Shown here: piece by piece, positions 1 to 12,900 of the stretch
How the letters are laid out: each line of letters opens with the position of its first letter
Numbering within the stretch: the stretch's first letter is position 1
Assembly (NCBI GenBank): GCA_030490835.1
Contig: CM059972.1
Span: 52,247,563 to 52,311,562, forward strand
DNA length: 64,000 nucleotides
Reading direction: 5' to 3'
Origin: Annona cherimola
Lineage: Eukaryota; Streptophyta; Magnoliopsida; Magnoliales; Annonaceae
Made by a program: the position numbers and the translations under genes
Notes under the pieces: model-generated
The model's input: only the letters and a program-made list of their open reading frames with translations
Databases searched by the model: none
What the model was told of the DNA's origin: nothing

Positions 1-1246
1 GGGACGACAAAGCTTGAACGGTGGGTTCAGCTCTGACCGATTCGCCCCAATACGGATCAAAATCAGGTAGGCTGGGAATAGGTCTGCCACAACGACTACC
101 CGAGGCAAGTTGGTACTTGATCACGGTCATTTCTTGAACCAACTTGTCCTGTCGTCCGTGCATTTCCATTAAAACAATGTTGATGTTTCCCAACTCCTGT
201 GTTATTTGGCTCACCATCTATTGTAGGTACTGGAGATGGCCTTGGATGTGGATGGGTGTTCTGGGAGCGAGCGAAGTGATTGGTTGCCCGTGATCCATGA
301 GGGGAACATGATCCATGGGAAGCGAGGGAAGCGGCAGCTGGAGGTGCAGGAGGTGGAGATGGAATGGGATCATGTCTGGGGATATCCTCCCCCTCAAGAT
401 GAGCTTCTGGTACTTCTTGTTGAGAAGGAATGTCTTAGAACTGGTTTTCCACTCGCTCTCTTGGCCGTGCAGCCCTAAATGTCTCCACATCAATTTTCAT
501 CCGGGTCAAGAGGGCACGATTGATGGGATTAGTTGGTTAGAGCACCTCATATGGCTCGCCATCCAAATCAACATGATAATAAGCCATAATTTTGGTAATC
601 CATGTGTCGTAAGGTAAAACTCCCTGTGGATTCTCTTTCTTTAGCTCAAGGGCCTCTAAAAATAATCTGAGAAGACTGACCTTGACCCTATTTGCTACTT
701 TCCATAAGATTTCGGCCTCCTGTGGATTGAGTTGATTCTGGCCGCCACCTTTGGGGTAAATGCAGTGGGCAATTAGCAGCCTTAAAACCCTTAGTCTTGG
801 GGATAGGTCTATGTAATATAGGAACTTGATCCTTGGATGATATTTGTTGTTATTGGTGAGCTGGTTGTACACCTGCGTGAGGGTCAGTCCTTCAGGAAGA
901 GGGTCATTGTCTCTAGATACGCCTAGAATGATGGCGACATGATCAAAGGCATTGCTTTTGCTAATTTCATGTCCGACCCCCAGATTTATCTCGACCCCTT
1001 TGACATAAGTACTTAAATACTCCTGATCCCATAGTAATAAAATAACCTAGTTAGATCAGGGTATATCCTATCATCCGCCTTTAACATGTCAGTCCATCCT
1101 TGGAAATCTAACAACTCCTCAATTCCAAACTCGCATTCTTGTAGAAATTTGAAATCGATGATCTTAGGCACAAAAGTCTTTGTCTTGTAGAAGCGCCTGT
1201 AGAACCTGCTGTGCTGGCGTTCAATTCTGAAGTAATCTGTAGGCAT
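1..1246 (-). pseudogene. extra 3' ORF of a copia-type element (putative plant transposon protein domain), broken
   Basis: On the minus strand an ORF opens at 1246 with MPTDYFRIERQHSRF and runs towards base 1. It carries segments such as YPDLTRLFYYYG, YVKGVEINLG and LIAHCIYPKGGG, which resemble the plant-specific domain often labelled 'putative plant transposon protein' (Transposase_32-like, recognised from memory). The reading frame breaks near 1010, where the frame ending GIRSI stops and the continuation LSTYVKG is in another frame, so it is a pseudogene. It lies downstream (in minus sense) of copia RT-RNase H, the place where SIRE/Maximus elements carry an extra env-position ORF. Its molecular function is not known to me. 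The element continues past the window edge. Confidence 0.6.
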
Positions 1247-1573
1247 TTTGAGAAAGAGTCTGAGATGGAAGATGAGAGAAGAAAGGAAATGGGAGAGATG
1301 AGAATGAGTGGGATGAGAATGAGATGCAAATGGGCGCCCCCGTCTCTTTTAGGCGCAGAGCAGCCGAAACAACCCCCTCGAAGTCGACTTTGAACCCTAA
1401 TCAAAGTCGACTTTGCTCATCTGAAGTTGACTTCGGCAAAGTCAATTTCGGATGAGTAGAGTCGACTTGGCTCTTCCGACCCAAGTTGAATACACTTTTT
1501 ATTTTCTACTCCCCTTTTTAATTTGCAAGATTTCATATGTCTAAATTATGAATCATTATCAATCATACCCATA
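1247..1573 (-). repeat. copia spacer with repeated GTCGACTT motifs
   Basis: This noncoding spacer lies between the RNase H end and the downstream ORF. AGTCGACTT or GTCGACTT occurs at 1382-1390, 1405-1413 and 1461-1468, with degenerate copies (GTTGACTT, GTCAATTT) between them. The same motif is repeated in the LTR-like segment at 30.9-31.6 kb. Confidence 0.5.
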
Positions 1574-2590
1574 TCATTCCTTATTTTGTAAAATGATTCT
1601 TTTCCTAATGGTTTGGTAAAAATTATCTGCAATTTGGTCATCAATTTTAACACATTTTAAGCAAATATCATGATTTTCAACATGTTCTTTAATGAAATGA
1701 TACCTCGCATCTATATGTTTAGTTCTAGAATGCAGTACAGGATTTTTGGTTAAACATATTGCACTTGTGTTATCACATCTAATTGGTATATCTTTGTATT
1801 CAATTTCATAATTTTTAAGTTGTTGTTTCATCCAAAGTAGTTGAGCACAACAGCTCCCGACGGCAATATATTCGGCTTCCGCATTAGATAGAACAACACT
1901 AGTTTATTTTCTTAAAAACCACAAAACTATCATGTTTTCAAGAAACCGACATGTTCCACTAGTACTTTTTCTATCTACTTTGTAACCGGTAAAATCCGCA
2001 TCCGAGTAGCCGATTAGATCAAATGTTGAACCCTTTGGATACCATAGATCTAGATTAATAGTATTAATCAAATACCTAAAAATTCTTTTTACAGCTATTA
2101 AATGTGATTCTTTGGGACATGATTGAAATCTAGAACACATACAAACATTAAACAAGATATTCAATTTAGATGCAGTTAAATATAACAAAGATCCTATTAT
2201 GCTTCTATACAACTTTCATTCAACTAATTTACCTTTTTCATCTTTGCAATTTTGATAGTTGAACTCATGGGTGTGTTTGTCCCTTTGCTGTTTTGCATTC
2301 CAAACTTCTCGAGCATTTCTTTGACATATTTGGACTGATTTATGAAGCTGCCTTCAATTAGTTGCTTAATTTACAGCTCAAGAAAGAAGTTTAGCTCGCC
2401 CATCATGCTCATTTCAAATTCACTCTACATAATCTCAGAAAATTCTTGACATAGAGTTTCATTAGTAGCACCAAATATGATATCATCCACATAAATTTGA
2501 ACAATTATTATATCTTTCTTCTTTGAAAATCGTGATCAATTAAGAATTTGCTTAACCTTTCATACCAAGCTCTTAGAGCTTGTTTGAAGG
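1574..2590 (-). pseudogene. Ty1/copia reverse transcriptase-RNase H fragment (SIRE/Maximus-like)
   Basis: Read on the minus strand this is the C-terminal half of a copia polyprotein. The RT catalytic YVDD is encoded at 2482-2493 within IYVDDIIFGATN. Next come LYRSIIGSLLYLTAS, the copia hallmark VDRKSTSG, then AEAEY and NPVLHSRTKHID of RNase H. The pattern around SRTKHID fits the SIRE/Maximus lineage (from memory of the family). It is dead: there is a frameshift near 2245, an in-frame TGA near 2217 and a TAA after WFLRK near 1902. The 5' (higher-coordinate) side is cut at about 2590, inside the motif ALRAWYE, where a long-LTR sequence begins. Confidence 0.9.
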
Positions 2591-5500
2591 ATTGGAGGAT
2601 TGGAAAATGTGAATTTGTTATGAATAATTATTTCATTTATCATGATTTAATTAGTAGAGACTATAATGATAATTATAGAATTAAGGTGATAAATGTTAGA
2701 AAATTCATAACTTGACGCCTATAAGGCGAATTGAGATGAAATTTGAAAGGTAAGCACATGATTTTGTGCCTAATCTTATGGATGGATTGGATTATGAAAA
2801 CTATGATGAGATTAGGGTTATAATTATTTATTTTCATCCAAATCCAAAAGTTAAACTCAAATGGTCATAACTTGAGATAGAAAGGTCATTTTGGGATGAA
2901 ATTTGACATTAATGGATAAAATGATATGGCTAATGTTATGGAAGGGTTTGATTAAGCTAATTATCATGAGAAAATTCCTAATCACAAAAGGACAAAAAGC
3001 ATTGACTTTGGATCTCATAAAGTGATATGACATTAATTGAAAAGTAAGTGTCTTAATGTGGTGATTAATGACTTGTGAGAGGTGGCATGAGAGGGTAATT
3101 TTAAGTTGATTTTATGAATTAATTAAAATGTCAAAATACATGATAAATCCAAGGGGTTAAATGCATGAGATAAAGGCTAAGCTAAGTAGCCATGGGAAGC
3201 CATTGAGGTGGCCAAGCAAGGGGACGTTCAAGGGCATTTAGGTTGATTTTTTGATCTTTCAAAAATTCTAAAATAACATATAAATGACCTACATAGATAC
3301 GGTAAGTAAATGGCATTAATTTGGGTTGATTTTTATGGTATAAAATGCCAAAAATCCATGCCATGTGGACCTGATGAATAGTGGACAGCAAAATGGCTTT
3401 AAATGAGCTGATTTTGATGATTTACATCAATGCATAAGTGGGCCATAAATTACCCTACCAATGAGGTGTAAAAGTGGGCCCCATAAAATTTAAAAATATA
3501 AAATAGAGAGAGGATACATGGGACGTCCATTTGGGGCAAATCAAAGGAAAATTTTTTTTTTTTAAAAAAAGGCATCAACAAGGAAGTCCAAGGAGGAAGG
3601 AGAAAGGAAGAAAAAGAAGAAGAAAAAGGAGGAAAAGAGAAAAGAAAAAAGAGAAAACCAAGTAGGGAAAGATTTGATCCAAGGTTTCCTAAATCCAAGT
3701 AAGTATGAATCAAGTTTCGATTCATTTAATTCCAAGTTTCTTACCTCCATTTACGGGTCATGAATTTGATCCATAATGAACCCTTAAAAGATGATTTATG
3801 ATGCTCTTAATTAGGGTATTGAATGAGGATTGAATGAAAGGGATGAATTTAAGGGTTTAAAGAAGTTAAGATTGGTGTTAGGGTTGATTATGGTTCATAA
3901 ACATAGCTGAAATTTTTATAAATTCCTTAATTAAGTTGTTGTTTTAATTATATATAATGATTAAATTATGATTCATGATTTCATGGATTTCATATGTTGA
4001 TTTGGGTATAAGTTATGAACCTTAGAAATGATTAAACCAAGGGTTAATGATATGGATGAATTTTCACATTTTGATATGATTATGATACATGAATTAACCC
4101 AACTAATATATGGAAGAATTAAAGGGTAAAGTACCCTAAATCTAGGGTACATGGGACGTTCAACATTGGATGGAAGGAATTTTCATAAATATGATCTTTT
4201 ATGGTTTTATGTATGGACGTCCAAAGGGGTGCCAAAAGGGTACTCTAACATGCATGGAAAGTTGTTGTTTTAGAGAAACTAATTTATGGACTTTAAGTAT
4301 GTGAATACCCTAAATTTGGGATAAGAAAAGCATGATTAATGGCTGAAAATTAGAGATTAAAAAATCTGTTATGACTTAAGTGTCAAGTTAGATGTTGAAA
4401 GTGTGAAAGAAGGGTGTCAAAGTTGTTGTTTTGGAACCCTATGATTAATAGATTAAAATTCCATAAATATACCCTAAATTATATACTAATTAAGTGGTTT
4501 GATCATGCCAAATTAGAGGGCAAGTTGTTGTTTTAAAAAAGATTAAGAAAACTCATAACGTATGTGTAGTAAGATGGGTGCACATAGAAAGAGTATGTAT
4601 GGTTAAATAAAAAATGACTTACGTGATTTGCTAAAATGCAAAAGTGCATGAAAAGGTGATGAAATGCATGATTAAGGTTTTGTTTTGATAATAAATTATA
4701 ATCTCAAAATTTGAGATTAATATATGAGGCCTAAGACGTCAAATATGTGCTTAAAATGAGCACTAATATATAAAATGTGAAAAATGATGAATGGGAGGTA
4801 ATGAGTCTCCATATGATGATTTAGTGAATGCTTATTATATGCACGAAAGTTTATCCTACATAAGGGTATTGAAAATGGTATGGAATGAATGGTTGATATG
4901 ATGCACAAGTACGTTCTATGTATGAATACCCAACTTGAAATTCAAGTGGGTCATGTATGATAATGATATGAGGGTTGGAAAACTAAGTTGTATGCAAGCG
5001 TATGAAAATTATATGAATGCAATGTCATTCTTATGTGTACAGGCAAAAGCAAAGAGAAGGTTGATTCGGAAAGCTAACAAGAAGCAGGTAAGAAAGCAAT
5101 TTTTTAAAGAATTTTTGCTTTCTTAAATTATAATAAAATGTTTGCCAATGTTATTCTAAATGTTTTGAATTATTTAGCAAATGGTTGTTTAAATCATTTC
5201 CAAAGTTTGTTTAAGGATGGTCATTCCATATCTCAACATATTATTGAAATATTGTTTAACTATACCAAATGATTTATTAAATGTGTTGAGCCAATTTATG
5301 GTTCATATGATGTTTATGAACAATCATGCTAGCATGATAAAGATCATGTTTATGATGAGTTCATGTGCACATGGCATTAGGTCTACCTCAAAGGTATAAG
5401 TGGACCGATTGTCCCCCATTTGGTGTGACCAAGTCACTAAGATAGGCCAAAGGCCGGCAACGCACTCCCTGAGATGGGAGAAGATGAGGACAGATGATCG

Positions 5501-6189
5501 CCTAGCTAGCTTCCATCCTACGATGTTCATGTATTATGATAATGCATTGCATTATTTATGATGTACCCATAATGTGTATAATGTTCATGTTTTTATGATA
5601 TACCCACGAGTGGATATAATGTTTCTTTCTTAAAATGTTATTTAAAAGAAAAATGTTGCCTACAAAATGAATTGCCTGAAAACTACGTAGCTTGCCTATT
5701 GAGTTTCGACTCACGTTTTATTTTCTAAACCCTTAGACAGGTGAAAGCAAGTACACAGCAAAAGGAGCACAAGTTCATCGATGAATAATGATAATTTTTA
5801 TATATGCCTATGTATGATAATATTTATGATTGGATGTACGACGGTTTATATGCCTGTTAATGATGAGTTAACGTGAATTATACTATGAGGTATGATGTAT
5901 TGACGAAAAATTTTATGGACAAATATTGAGTGTATGTTTGTCATGCTATAAATGAATATGATGTTTATGATATAACATGAGTATATCCCGGATTCATAAT
6001 GGCCTAGATATATAAGTTGATGAATAATGGAGCGTATATGAGGAGACTAACTCCTATACATGAAATATAAGTGGATAAATATCCAATAAATCCCGCCGTG
6101 TGATAGGAAAACAATCCTAATTACGTTTACCAATCAATAACGGTCTCAAAATAAGGCTTAGGATGTGACGCTCAGTTTAGAGTGCCACA
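2591..6189 (+). mobile_element. truncated long LTR (copy A), 5' end missing
   Basis: This segment aligns by eye with the long LTRs further right. It holds the block 'cataacttgacgcct' near 2707, the GC-rich hairpin block near 5400-5520, and the family 3' end 'aacaatcctaattacg...gtgacgctc' finishing in CA at 6189. Compared with the copy starting at 53,031 it lacks roughly the first 200 bases and joins copia DNA directly. No coding sequence is supported in it. Short ORFs such as 4935-5126 lie inside LTR sequence and show no known domain. Confidence 0.7.
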
Positions 6190-6340
6190 ATGATAGTTAC
6201 GAATATCTGTAGTCGTTATAGTTATTTTTCACTACAAATGATCCTTTGACTCCTAAGCCACGACATATTATAAGGAGATGTTGCTAAATTTTTCTTTAGC
6301 GGTAGCTAATATGGAGCTTCAGCTAGAAAGGCACCGTAAT
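6190..6340. other. short unassigned spacer
   Basis: Unassigned sequence between the LTR end and the hAT element. It ends in the hAT target-site duplication ACCGTAAT (6333-6340). No primer binding site follows the LTR end, so the LTR at 2591-6189 looks like a solo or truncated LTR. Confidence 0.5.
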
Positions 6341-7404
6341 TAAGGGTGCAACTTGGGCTCATGAAACTCGAGTTTACCTCAACCCTAACCCTAACCCTAT
6401 TTATAAAATATCAACCCTAACCCTATATGTAAAACCTAAACCCTAACCCTATTTTTGAAAATCGGGCTTGGGTTGGGTTTCGGGTTGAAATTTAGTTTGA
6501 TAAATTTATATTTTATTTAAGAGTGATAGGTTTAAAATTTTATATGAATGTATAACAATAACGAATTATATAAGTAAACATAACAATATACAGTCAAACC
6601 ATATATTTTAAAAAAATATAACAATATAAATAAGAGGAGTGATCATATTAGCCAGGGTTAAGCAAATGTCTCGTTTATCCCACTTCAAAAAACTCATTTA
6701 CAACAACTTATTTTTCTTCATATACCTGTTTATCTAAGTGCATTTAACATATAAACCAAGTTTTACCATTTTTGAATGTGTATATATTTTTTTGAGATTT
6801 TTAGACATCTGTGTATATATATATTTAAAATACCCTTATATTTAAAAATCTAAAAAAGTATATGCACGTATCCAAAAATTGTAAAACTTGTTTTATATAT
6901 TAAATACAATTAAATAAATAAGTGTATGAAAAAATAAAAAAATTATTGTAAATGAGTTTTTTGAAGTGGGCTAAGTGGGGCATTTGCTTGCTCGAGCTAA
7001 TAGGATCATTCATCTATAAAGAATATCTTTCGAAAAAATTTAACATAAAAAAAAGATAAATAAAGAAGATTATACAAATAAAAGATAAATATAAATGAAA
7101 ATAATATACTTTATTTATAATATAATTACAATATGTCATACATGTATTTAAACATAAAATATAAATAACATAACATACGAAAAATATAAAGAAATATGGT
7201 TTAGATATTATATATAAAAAATATTTTTATAATAAATATAAAATAGAATCGGGCTCGGGTTCGGGCTTACTTGAACCTTAACCCTATCACATTTATAAAT
7301 CGGGTTCACCGGGTTCGGGTTGTAGAAAAATGAGTTCAAACACCGTTAGAAATTGGGTTCGGTGGCCCGGGTTCGGGCTCAACCCGGCCCAAGTTGCACC
7401 CCTA
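6341..7404. mobile_element. non-autonomous hAT element with perfect 8-bp target duplication
   Basis: Terminal inverted repeats are TAAGGGTGCAACTTGGGC on the left and TAGGGGTGCAACTTGGGC on the right (reverse complement), differing at one base. The element is bracketed by identical 8-bp direct repeats ACCGTAAT at 6333-6340 and 7405-7412, the duplication length expected for hAT transposons. Subterminal 'accctaaccct' and 'gggttcgggtt' arrays are typical of this class. There is no transposase ORF, so movement would need an enzyme supplied in trans. A MITE sits in its middle. Confidence 0.88.
6637..7011. mobile_element. fold-back MITE nested in the hAT element
   Basis: The two ends are long inverted repeats. 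The left begins GAGTGATCATATTAGC; the right, read in reverse complement, begins GAATGATCCTATTAGC. Both continue through 'cccacttcaaaaaactcattta'-like sequence and on into 'taagtgcattta'. The roughly 375-bp unit could fold into one hairpin and codes for nothing. A clean target duplication was not found. A related fold-back lies at 20.9-21.2 kb. Confidence 0.72.
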
Positions 7405-7412
7405 ACCGTAAT

Positions 7413-9290
7413 GACAAATTTATAGTCAACCTAAAAGATATTTTTAAATTTTTATACATATATAATCCCACTCAGATCCTTCCCTAATAAAATTTGATAA
7501 TTTTTTAAAATTTATTTAGCATTTTATTTAGATTTTAAAAATAATAAAATGGGCATGGAAACATGTGCAATATTAAAAAATGACCATGAATTTATATGTC
7601 ATGTTGTATACAAGCATTTTTACATTGCCTGATCCACATCGTTGGTTGATAGGAGATGATTACTAGCCATTGGATTACATCAAACTTTGAAGCTACATGA
7701 ACAAGCCAAGTTAATGCACTTTAAAAGCGGTTACAGAGGAGACAGAAATAGCTAATTGTCATTTTCTCGGGTCCAGTAGAGGAGAGGAGAAAAAAAACAG
7801 ATGCTCTATGTTTGTTTGTCTTCGTTGTTAGACATTGCACATTGCTTTTTCTTTTTGAAATGTAAGGCAAGGTAATAAGTAGACAAGGTTGGAAGCTATG
7901 ATGGAAGCTGTAGCAGTTATCATGAAATAAAAGCTAAATTAGAAAGTTAAATAACTTAAAGTGCCAGTTAATTTCAATTCCTATAGATCTCTGTGGCATA
8001 TGTCGCTATGAAATAGAACAAATATATGAAGCAGGTGAGATGGAAAGCATACCCTTGATGCAATACAGGTAAGTCATGCCATGTAACTGAATTAGTAAAT
8101 GATATCAATCTCAGACGCAAAACCTAGATGAACGACATAGAATTTTCAAGCAACCTAATTGAGATTGTCATAAAACTTCATATTCTTACCAAAAATTAAG
8201 TCAGATATAAGCTAATATTTTATTTTAAAAAACATTGCTCCATTTTCAACTAGCAACAACAACAGGACTTACACGAATTAAAATAGCTTTCATGAAACCT
8301 CAATGGAAATTGATTCTTTGACTGAGAAACAGACTGAAATCACTACTACTAAGACAGGCCGAAATTCTAAAAGAAGCTCAAATTTTCAATTAAGATGTAT
8401 AGAAAAACTATTATAGTGATAAAACTTGCTTAGCAATTGGTATGTTCACTTGAGAGGTAGTAGACATTCAAATTGATGAGCCCTCAATGAAAACTGCTGG
8501 AATAAAATAAAAAAAGAAGAAGAAAGAAAAGCTTAACTTAATCATTTGAAGATTGGAAAAACTTAGTGGGTTGTAGTAGAAAGAGATGATATGAGGATTG
8601 CCAATGGTTTTTTCATTATCTATCTTAAAAAGAAAAATTAGTAATAAAAAAAACAAAAAAAAATTGAATGTCAAACAGTTTTAGCTATCATTAGGCTTGG
8701 AATGTCAAATCTTAGAACCAGAAAATAAAGAGGAAGATGAAGATCACTATTAACCTATTCGTCCCTCAAAGCTTCTCATCCAGATCTTCTCAAATAGAAA
8801 CAGAGAGTGTGAATAGAGAGAGGGTATAGCAGGACACAGGAAAAGCTAACCACAATTAATGTACATTGACTTAGCCTTTTCACATTAGCTTCAAAGCCTA
8901 ATGTGAGTTGTGCGTTAAATGGATGAATCAATGGTTGACATTCATCCTGCATCAACCAACAAAATGGATCAGACAATGTGAAAATGGCTACTATTCGACA
9001 TGTCGTATAAAATCATGGTTGATTAAAAAAAGCCAAAACTTCATGGGTAAAAGATTTAGGTGGGCTTACATGTTTATAAAAAATAAAAAAGTTTCAATTA
9101 TCATTAAATTGCTCGATTTATGAGTAGCCGTATAATTAAGGTAAATAAAAATAAGACAATTATATGAAAAACAACAATGAAAATGTAGAAATAATGATAG
9201 AATAAATAAGATGTTAAGCATTTAAAATGTCTTAATTACATAAAAATATTCGATATAGTTGGATAAAAGGATAGGTGCAAAAGTATTTTT
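7413..9290. other. gene-free stretch upstream of BUBR1
   Basis: No supported gene. The short ORFs on either strand are lysine- or phenylalanine-rich by-products of AT-rich sequence. I see no tRNA, transposon terminus or long repeat here. Confidence 0.5.
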
Positions 9291-9630
9291 TCTAATTTCC
9301 CAAACATTTTATTCCTCTTTACCAAATGGCATAAAAAGTTAATTTTTTTTCCTTTCTCGAAACATGGGTATGTTTTGTAATGTGTAAAAAATATCAAGTT
9401 AAAACTTTTCACTCTCCTTAACTATCCTATTCTTAATCTTTTTTTTTTTAACATTTTCCTATACAATTACTCTACTTTTTAATAATTTCTATGTAATTAC
9501 TAGCACAATAAACTTATCTATTTTAACTTTATCCTCTTTACTCCATAACATTACTCTTGTTATATAACAATATTTTATAACTTTTTTCTTTAAATATTTC
9601 CATCAAAAATTTTATTCATACCAAGAACTG
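9291..9630 (+). repeat. AT-rich MITE-like repeat, copy 1
   Basis: Contains the ordered words 'aaaacttttcac', 'ctccttaactatcc', 'aattactctactttttaat', 'tctattttaactttatcctcttta' with small variations, also present at 18.8-19.1 kb and 24.7-24.95 kb and in reverse at 20.67-20.89 kb. It lies about 280 bp upstream of the BUBR1 start codon, so it is part of the promoter region. Confidence 0.55.
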
Positions 9631-9909
9631 CCCGCAGAGTCAAAAAAAAAAAAAAAAAAGAAGTAAAAATATCATGGTTCCTGTGACTCGTGGGCTCTTT
9701 GGCGTGGCCTAGTTTCTGTCAAGAGTAGACGTTAGAGGCTGCTCCCCGCTGCAGGAGTGGTTCTGTTTTCACTTGATTTCAAATTTCAAATTCACGATAA
9801 CACAAGGAAAAAAAAATAATAATAATAAAGCTCATTGTCTCCCTCTGCCCTTCTCTCCGCTTCTACTAGTCCCGGGAGGAAGAAGAAGCCACCGGCCGCC
9901 GTAGAAGCC

Positions 9910-12900
9910 ATGGGTGATCTCTCCATCTCCGATCCAGAAGCTGAGTTTCTTGCGTCGAAGCAAGAGACGGGAAACGAGTGGGAGCTATACAAGGAGAACG
10001 TTAGGCCCCTGAAGAGAGGCAGGAATGTCACCCTCCTCAACCAAGCTCTCAAAGCTCGAACCCACAATCTTGCCAAGAAACATCTTCTTGAGAATCGAAG
10101 GTCTATCTCACATGTCTCACTGTTAGGATCTTTGATTTTCATTTTTATGCGGAGGTTTTAAGATCTAGGAGTTCGATTCGGTCCATGTCTTTTTATAAAA
10201 ATGTTCTATTATTATTACTCCTGCTGCTGCTACTACTACTATCATCTGTTTTTCTTAATTGGGGGATTTCAGGAGGTTGATTGAAGAGATTGATGAATAT
10301 AAAGGCGATGATCCGCTCCAGCCCTGGCTTGAGTGAGTGTTCTTTCTCCCATGCAGCTTCCTTGGGACAGAATATTAAGGTTTCTTGGTTTGGATTTGCA
10401 GCAATTGTATACGAAAATAGGTTTTGATCCTGTCTTTTGACTTTATTTTGCTTCAATGCTTGCGCATTTGTGGGTGATTGATACTGTTTTGGGGAATAAT
10501 GTCATTTTCTTGGATCATCTGGTCGTAACTGTCTTCGCTTCGGTTTGTTCTTCAATGAAATGAGATCGTATGGCTTGCTAGAAGTAAGAACTAATATCAA
10601 ATTGCAGAATTTTCACTCCAGAAATGAGTCTGGGTTAGAGAAATTGCTGCTGATCAATTAGATCCGGAGATGTTCATTTGGTTCTGACCATGCAATTCTG
10701 CAAGAGAAAACAACCATCTTGCACTCCTTTGATAGAGATTCTGGTCATGCTTTGATTTCAAATGTTCTCTAATATTCTGCTCTGGTTCTTTTCTGTAAAG
10801 GTGCATTAAATGGGTTCAGGAGTCTTTCCCATCTGGTGGAGAATGCTCGGGATTGATTGTGATTTATGAACAATGCGTGCGTACATTTTGGCATTCAAAC
10901 AGATACAAGGAAGATCTTCGCTACCTTAAAGTTTGGTTGGAATATGTGAGTTGCCTGTAATATATGAGGTTCTGTTTTCAACTTCATTGTGGCTAACTAC
11001 TGGATACCATTAACAGTTTTTGGTTCTTCATTATCTTCAATGCAGGCAGACAACTGTGCTGATGCTGAAGTGATATATACTTTTCTTGATGCAAATCATA
11101 TTGGGCAAACACATTCCATTTATTATATTTCATATGGATTTCACATGGAGTCTAAAAATAAACTGAAAAAGGCAGATGAGATTTTCACGGTTGGAATAGC
11201 AAGGTTCGCGCCATAATTTGAAACCCATTTGGCTCATTGCATCCAATTCATTTTTTTTCCATGGTTCTGTGGATTTTTGGCTAGTCTGTCACGTCACGTT
11301 TGATTCTTGGCTCTAGACATGGATGAGTCTTCTATATTTTCAGTGTTAAAACCTACATAGGGTTTTAGGAAATGAGTTCTGTCTTGGCTACTGCCCTTTT
11401 TAGCGTTGCACTGTTGCTTCTAATAAAAGAAATTTCCTGAGAGGTCCTTGCTAAGAATTGCTCTATAAGAAGCATTTTCATCGAAACATAGCTTATGGTT
11501 CTCTGACATGGATTTTCTGCATCATAGCCTATTCTCATATGGTATGGGCATTATGTACATGGTAACCTATACCGATAATGTTTTCCCTGCAGATTGTGTA
11601 TGTTGGTAACCAATGCCAACTTCTATCTTTTGAATGGTCCTTGATTTTGACCCAAGTGATGTGTTTTCATCCTTGAAGCACACAAAAATACAAATTTCAT
11701 GCTGTGACATGCAACGCAGGAGTCGAGTTTACCAATGATTGTTTAGAATATTGTCTTGAAGTTTGATAGTGCTGTCCTATTTTTCACTTAATGTTTTCCT
11801 TGCCACTTTTCATGTTTTAGGCAGGCACAACCAGTGGAAAAACTAGAAGCTGCTTACAAGAAATTTCTTGCACGCTCTGCAAGAAGATCCACTGCAACAA
11901 ACGTATGCAATTTACTTCTTCCAGCTTCATTTCATTCTGATTTTGGAAACAAGGAGCATGTACTTTAACTGTTGTGCATCTTTGTAATTTTAGGATGAAC
12001 CAACAGATGACTGCTTACCAGCTCGAAGTTTTGGGACTGTCTTGACCATTGGAGATGCTCGTAAGTTCACTAATTATTTTTCATCTTTAAAAATTCCCAA
12101 AACTTATGATAGTTCTCAATTGGATAGGGAGGCAGACTACTGAGACATCTGGTCTGGCAGGTAAAAGAACAAAGCTACAAAGGTGAGTATCTTAAATTTT
12201 TGCTCTAACATAGAATGCAAAAGAGTGAAGGAAAATAATTTCTTTTTGTTACATTTTTCATGTGTAATCTTTCTAACAATTAATCAAAAACTTGGAGAAG
12301 TTCAAAACTAGATGGTAGAAGTCATGACTTTATTACTTTAAATTGGATATTTTCTTGCTAGTTGTTATTTTTAAGAATGTTTTTCATGTTTGTTGGGAGT
12401 TTTATAGAATTGTAAGCATTGGAAATTGTCTTTTTAAGAATGTTTTTCATGTTTGTTGGGAGTTTATAGAATTGTAAGCATTGGAAATTGTCTTACTTTG
12501 GGACTGTTATATATATGCGTCCCAACTCAATGCGCCCTTGCGCATTAAAATTTTAATGTGCCCTCTCGCATCTGTTGTCCAACTGTCCAATTGCATATAT
12601 AGTTTGTCTATTCAAAATGAAGGAAATTTACAGTTTAACCCAACTATGATATTTACACTTTTGCGTACTATTCAGATGAACCAATAAAACATCCCAAAAA
12701 AGAGATTACAACATATAGGGATTTCCTTCTCAGCAGCTTTCTCTCTACACTCTGACAACTAGTAGCAGCCAATCCTCTATCAACTGCAGCGGCCATGGAA
12801 TCCAGTCAATCTGCAGCTCTATTTGATTTGCAACTGTTTGCTCCTAATTTCTCCAACATGTACCGGCAACAACTTCCTTACATTAGAAAATCCATAATCA

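Noticed and set aside
236..617. Plus-strand frames of 80-100 codons
   Set aside because: Antisense shadows of the copia downstream ORF.
6381..6450. Telomere-like CCCTAA repeats
   Set aside because: They lie in the subterminal region of a hAT element, are interrupted, and lack the plant CCCTAAA heptamer register; not an interstitial telomere.
9698..9705. Possible E2F-like site TTTGGCGT upstream of BUBR1
   Set aside because: One base off consensus and a short motif; expected by chance at this frequency.
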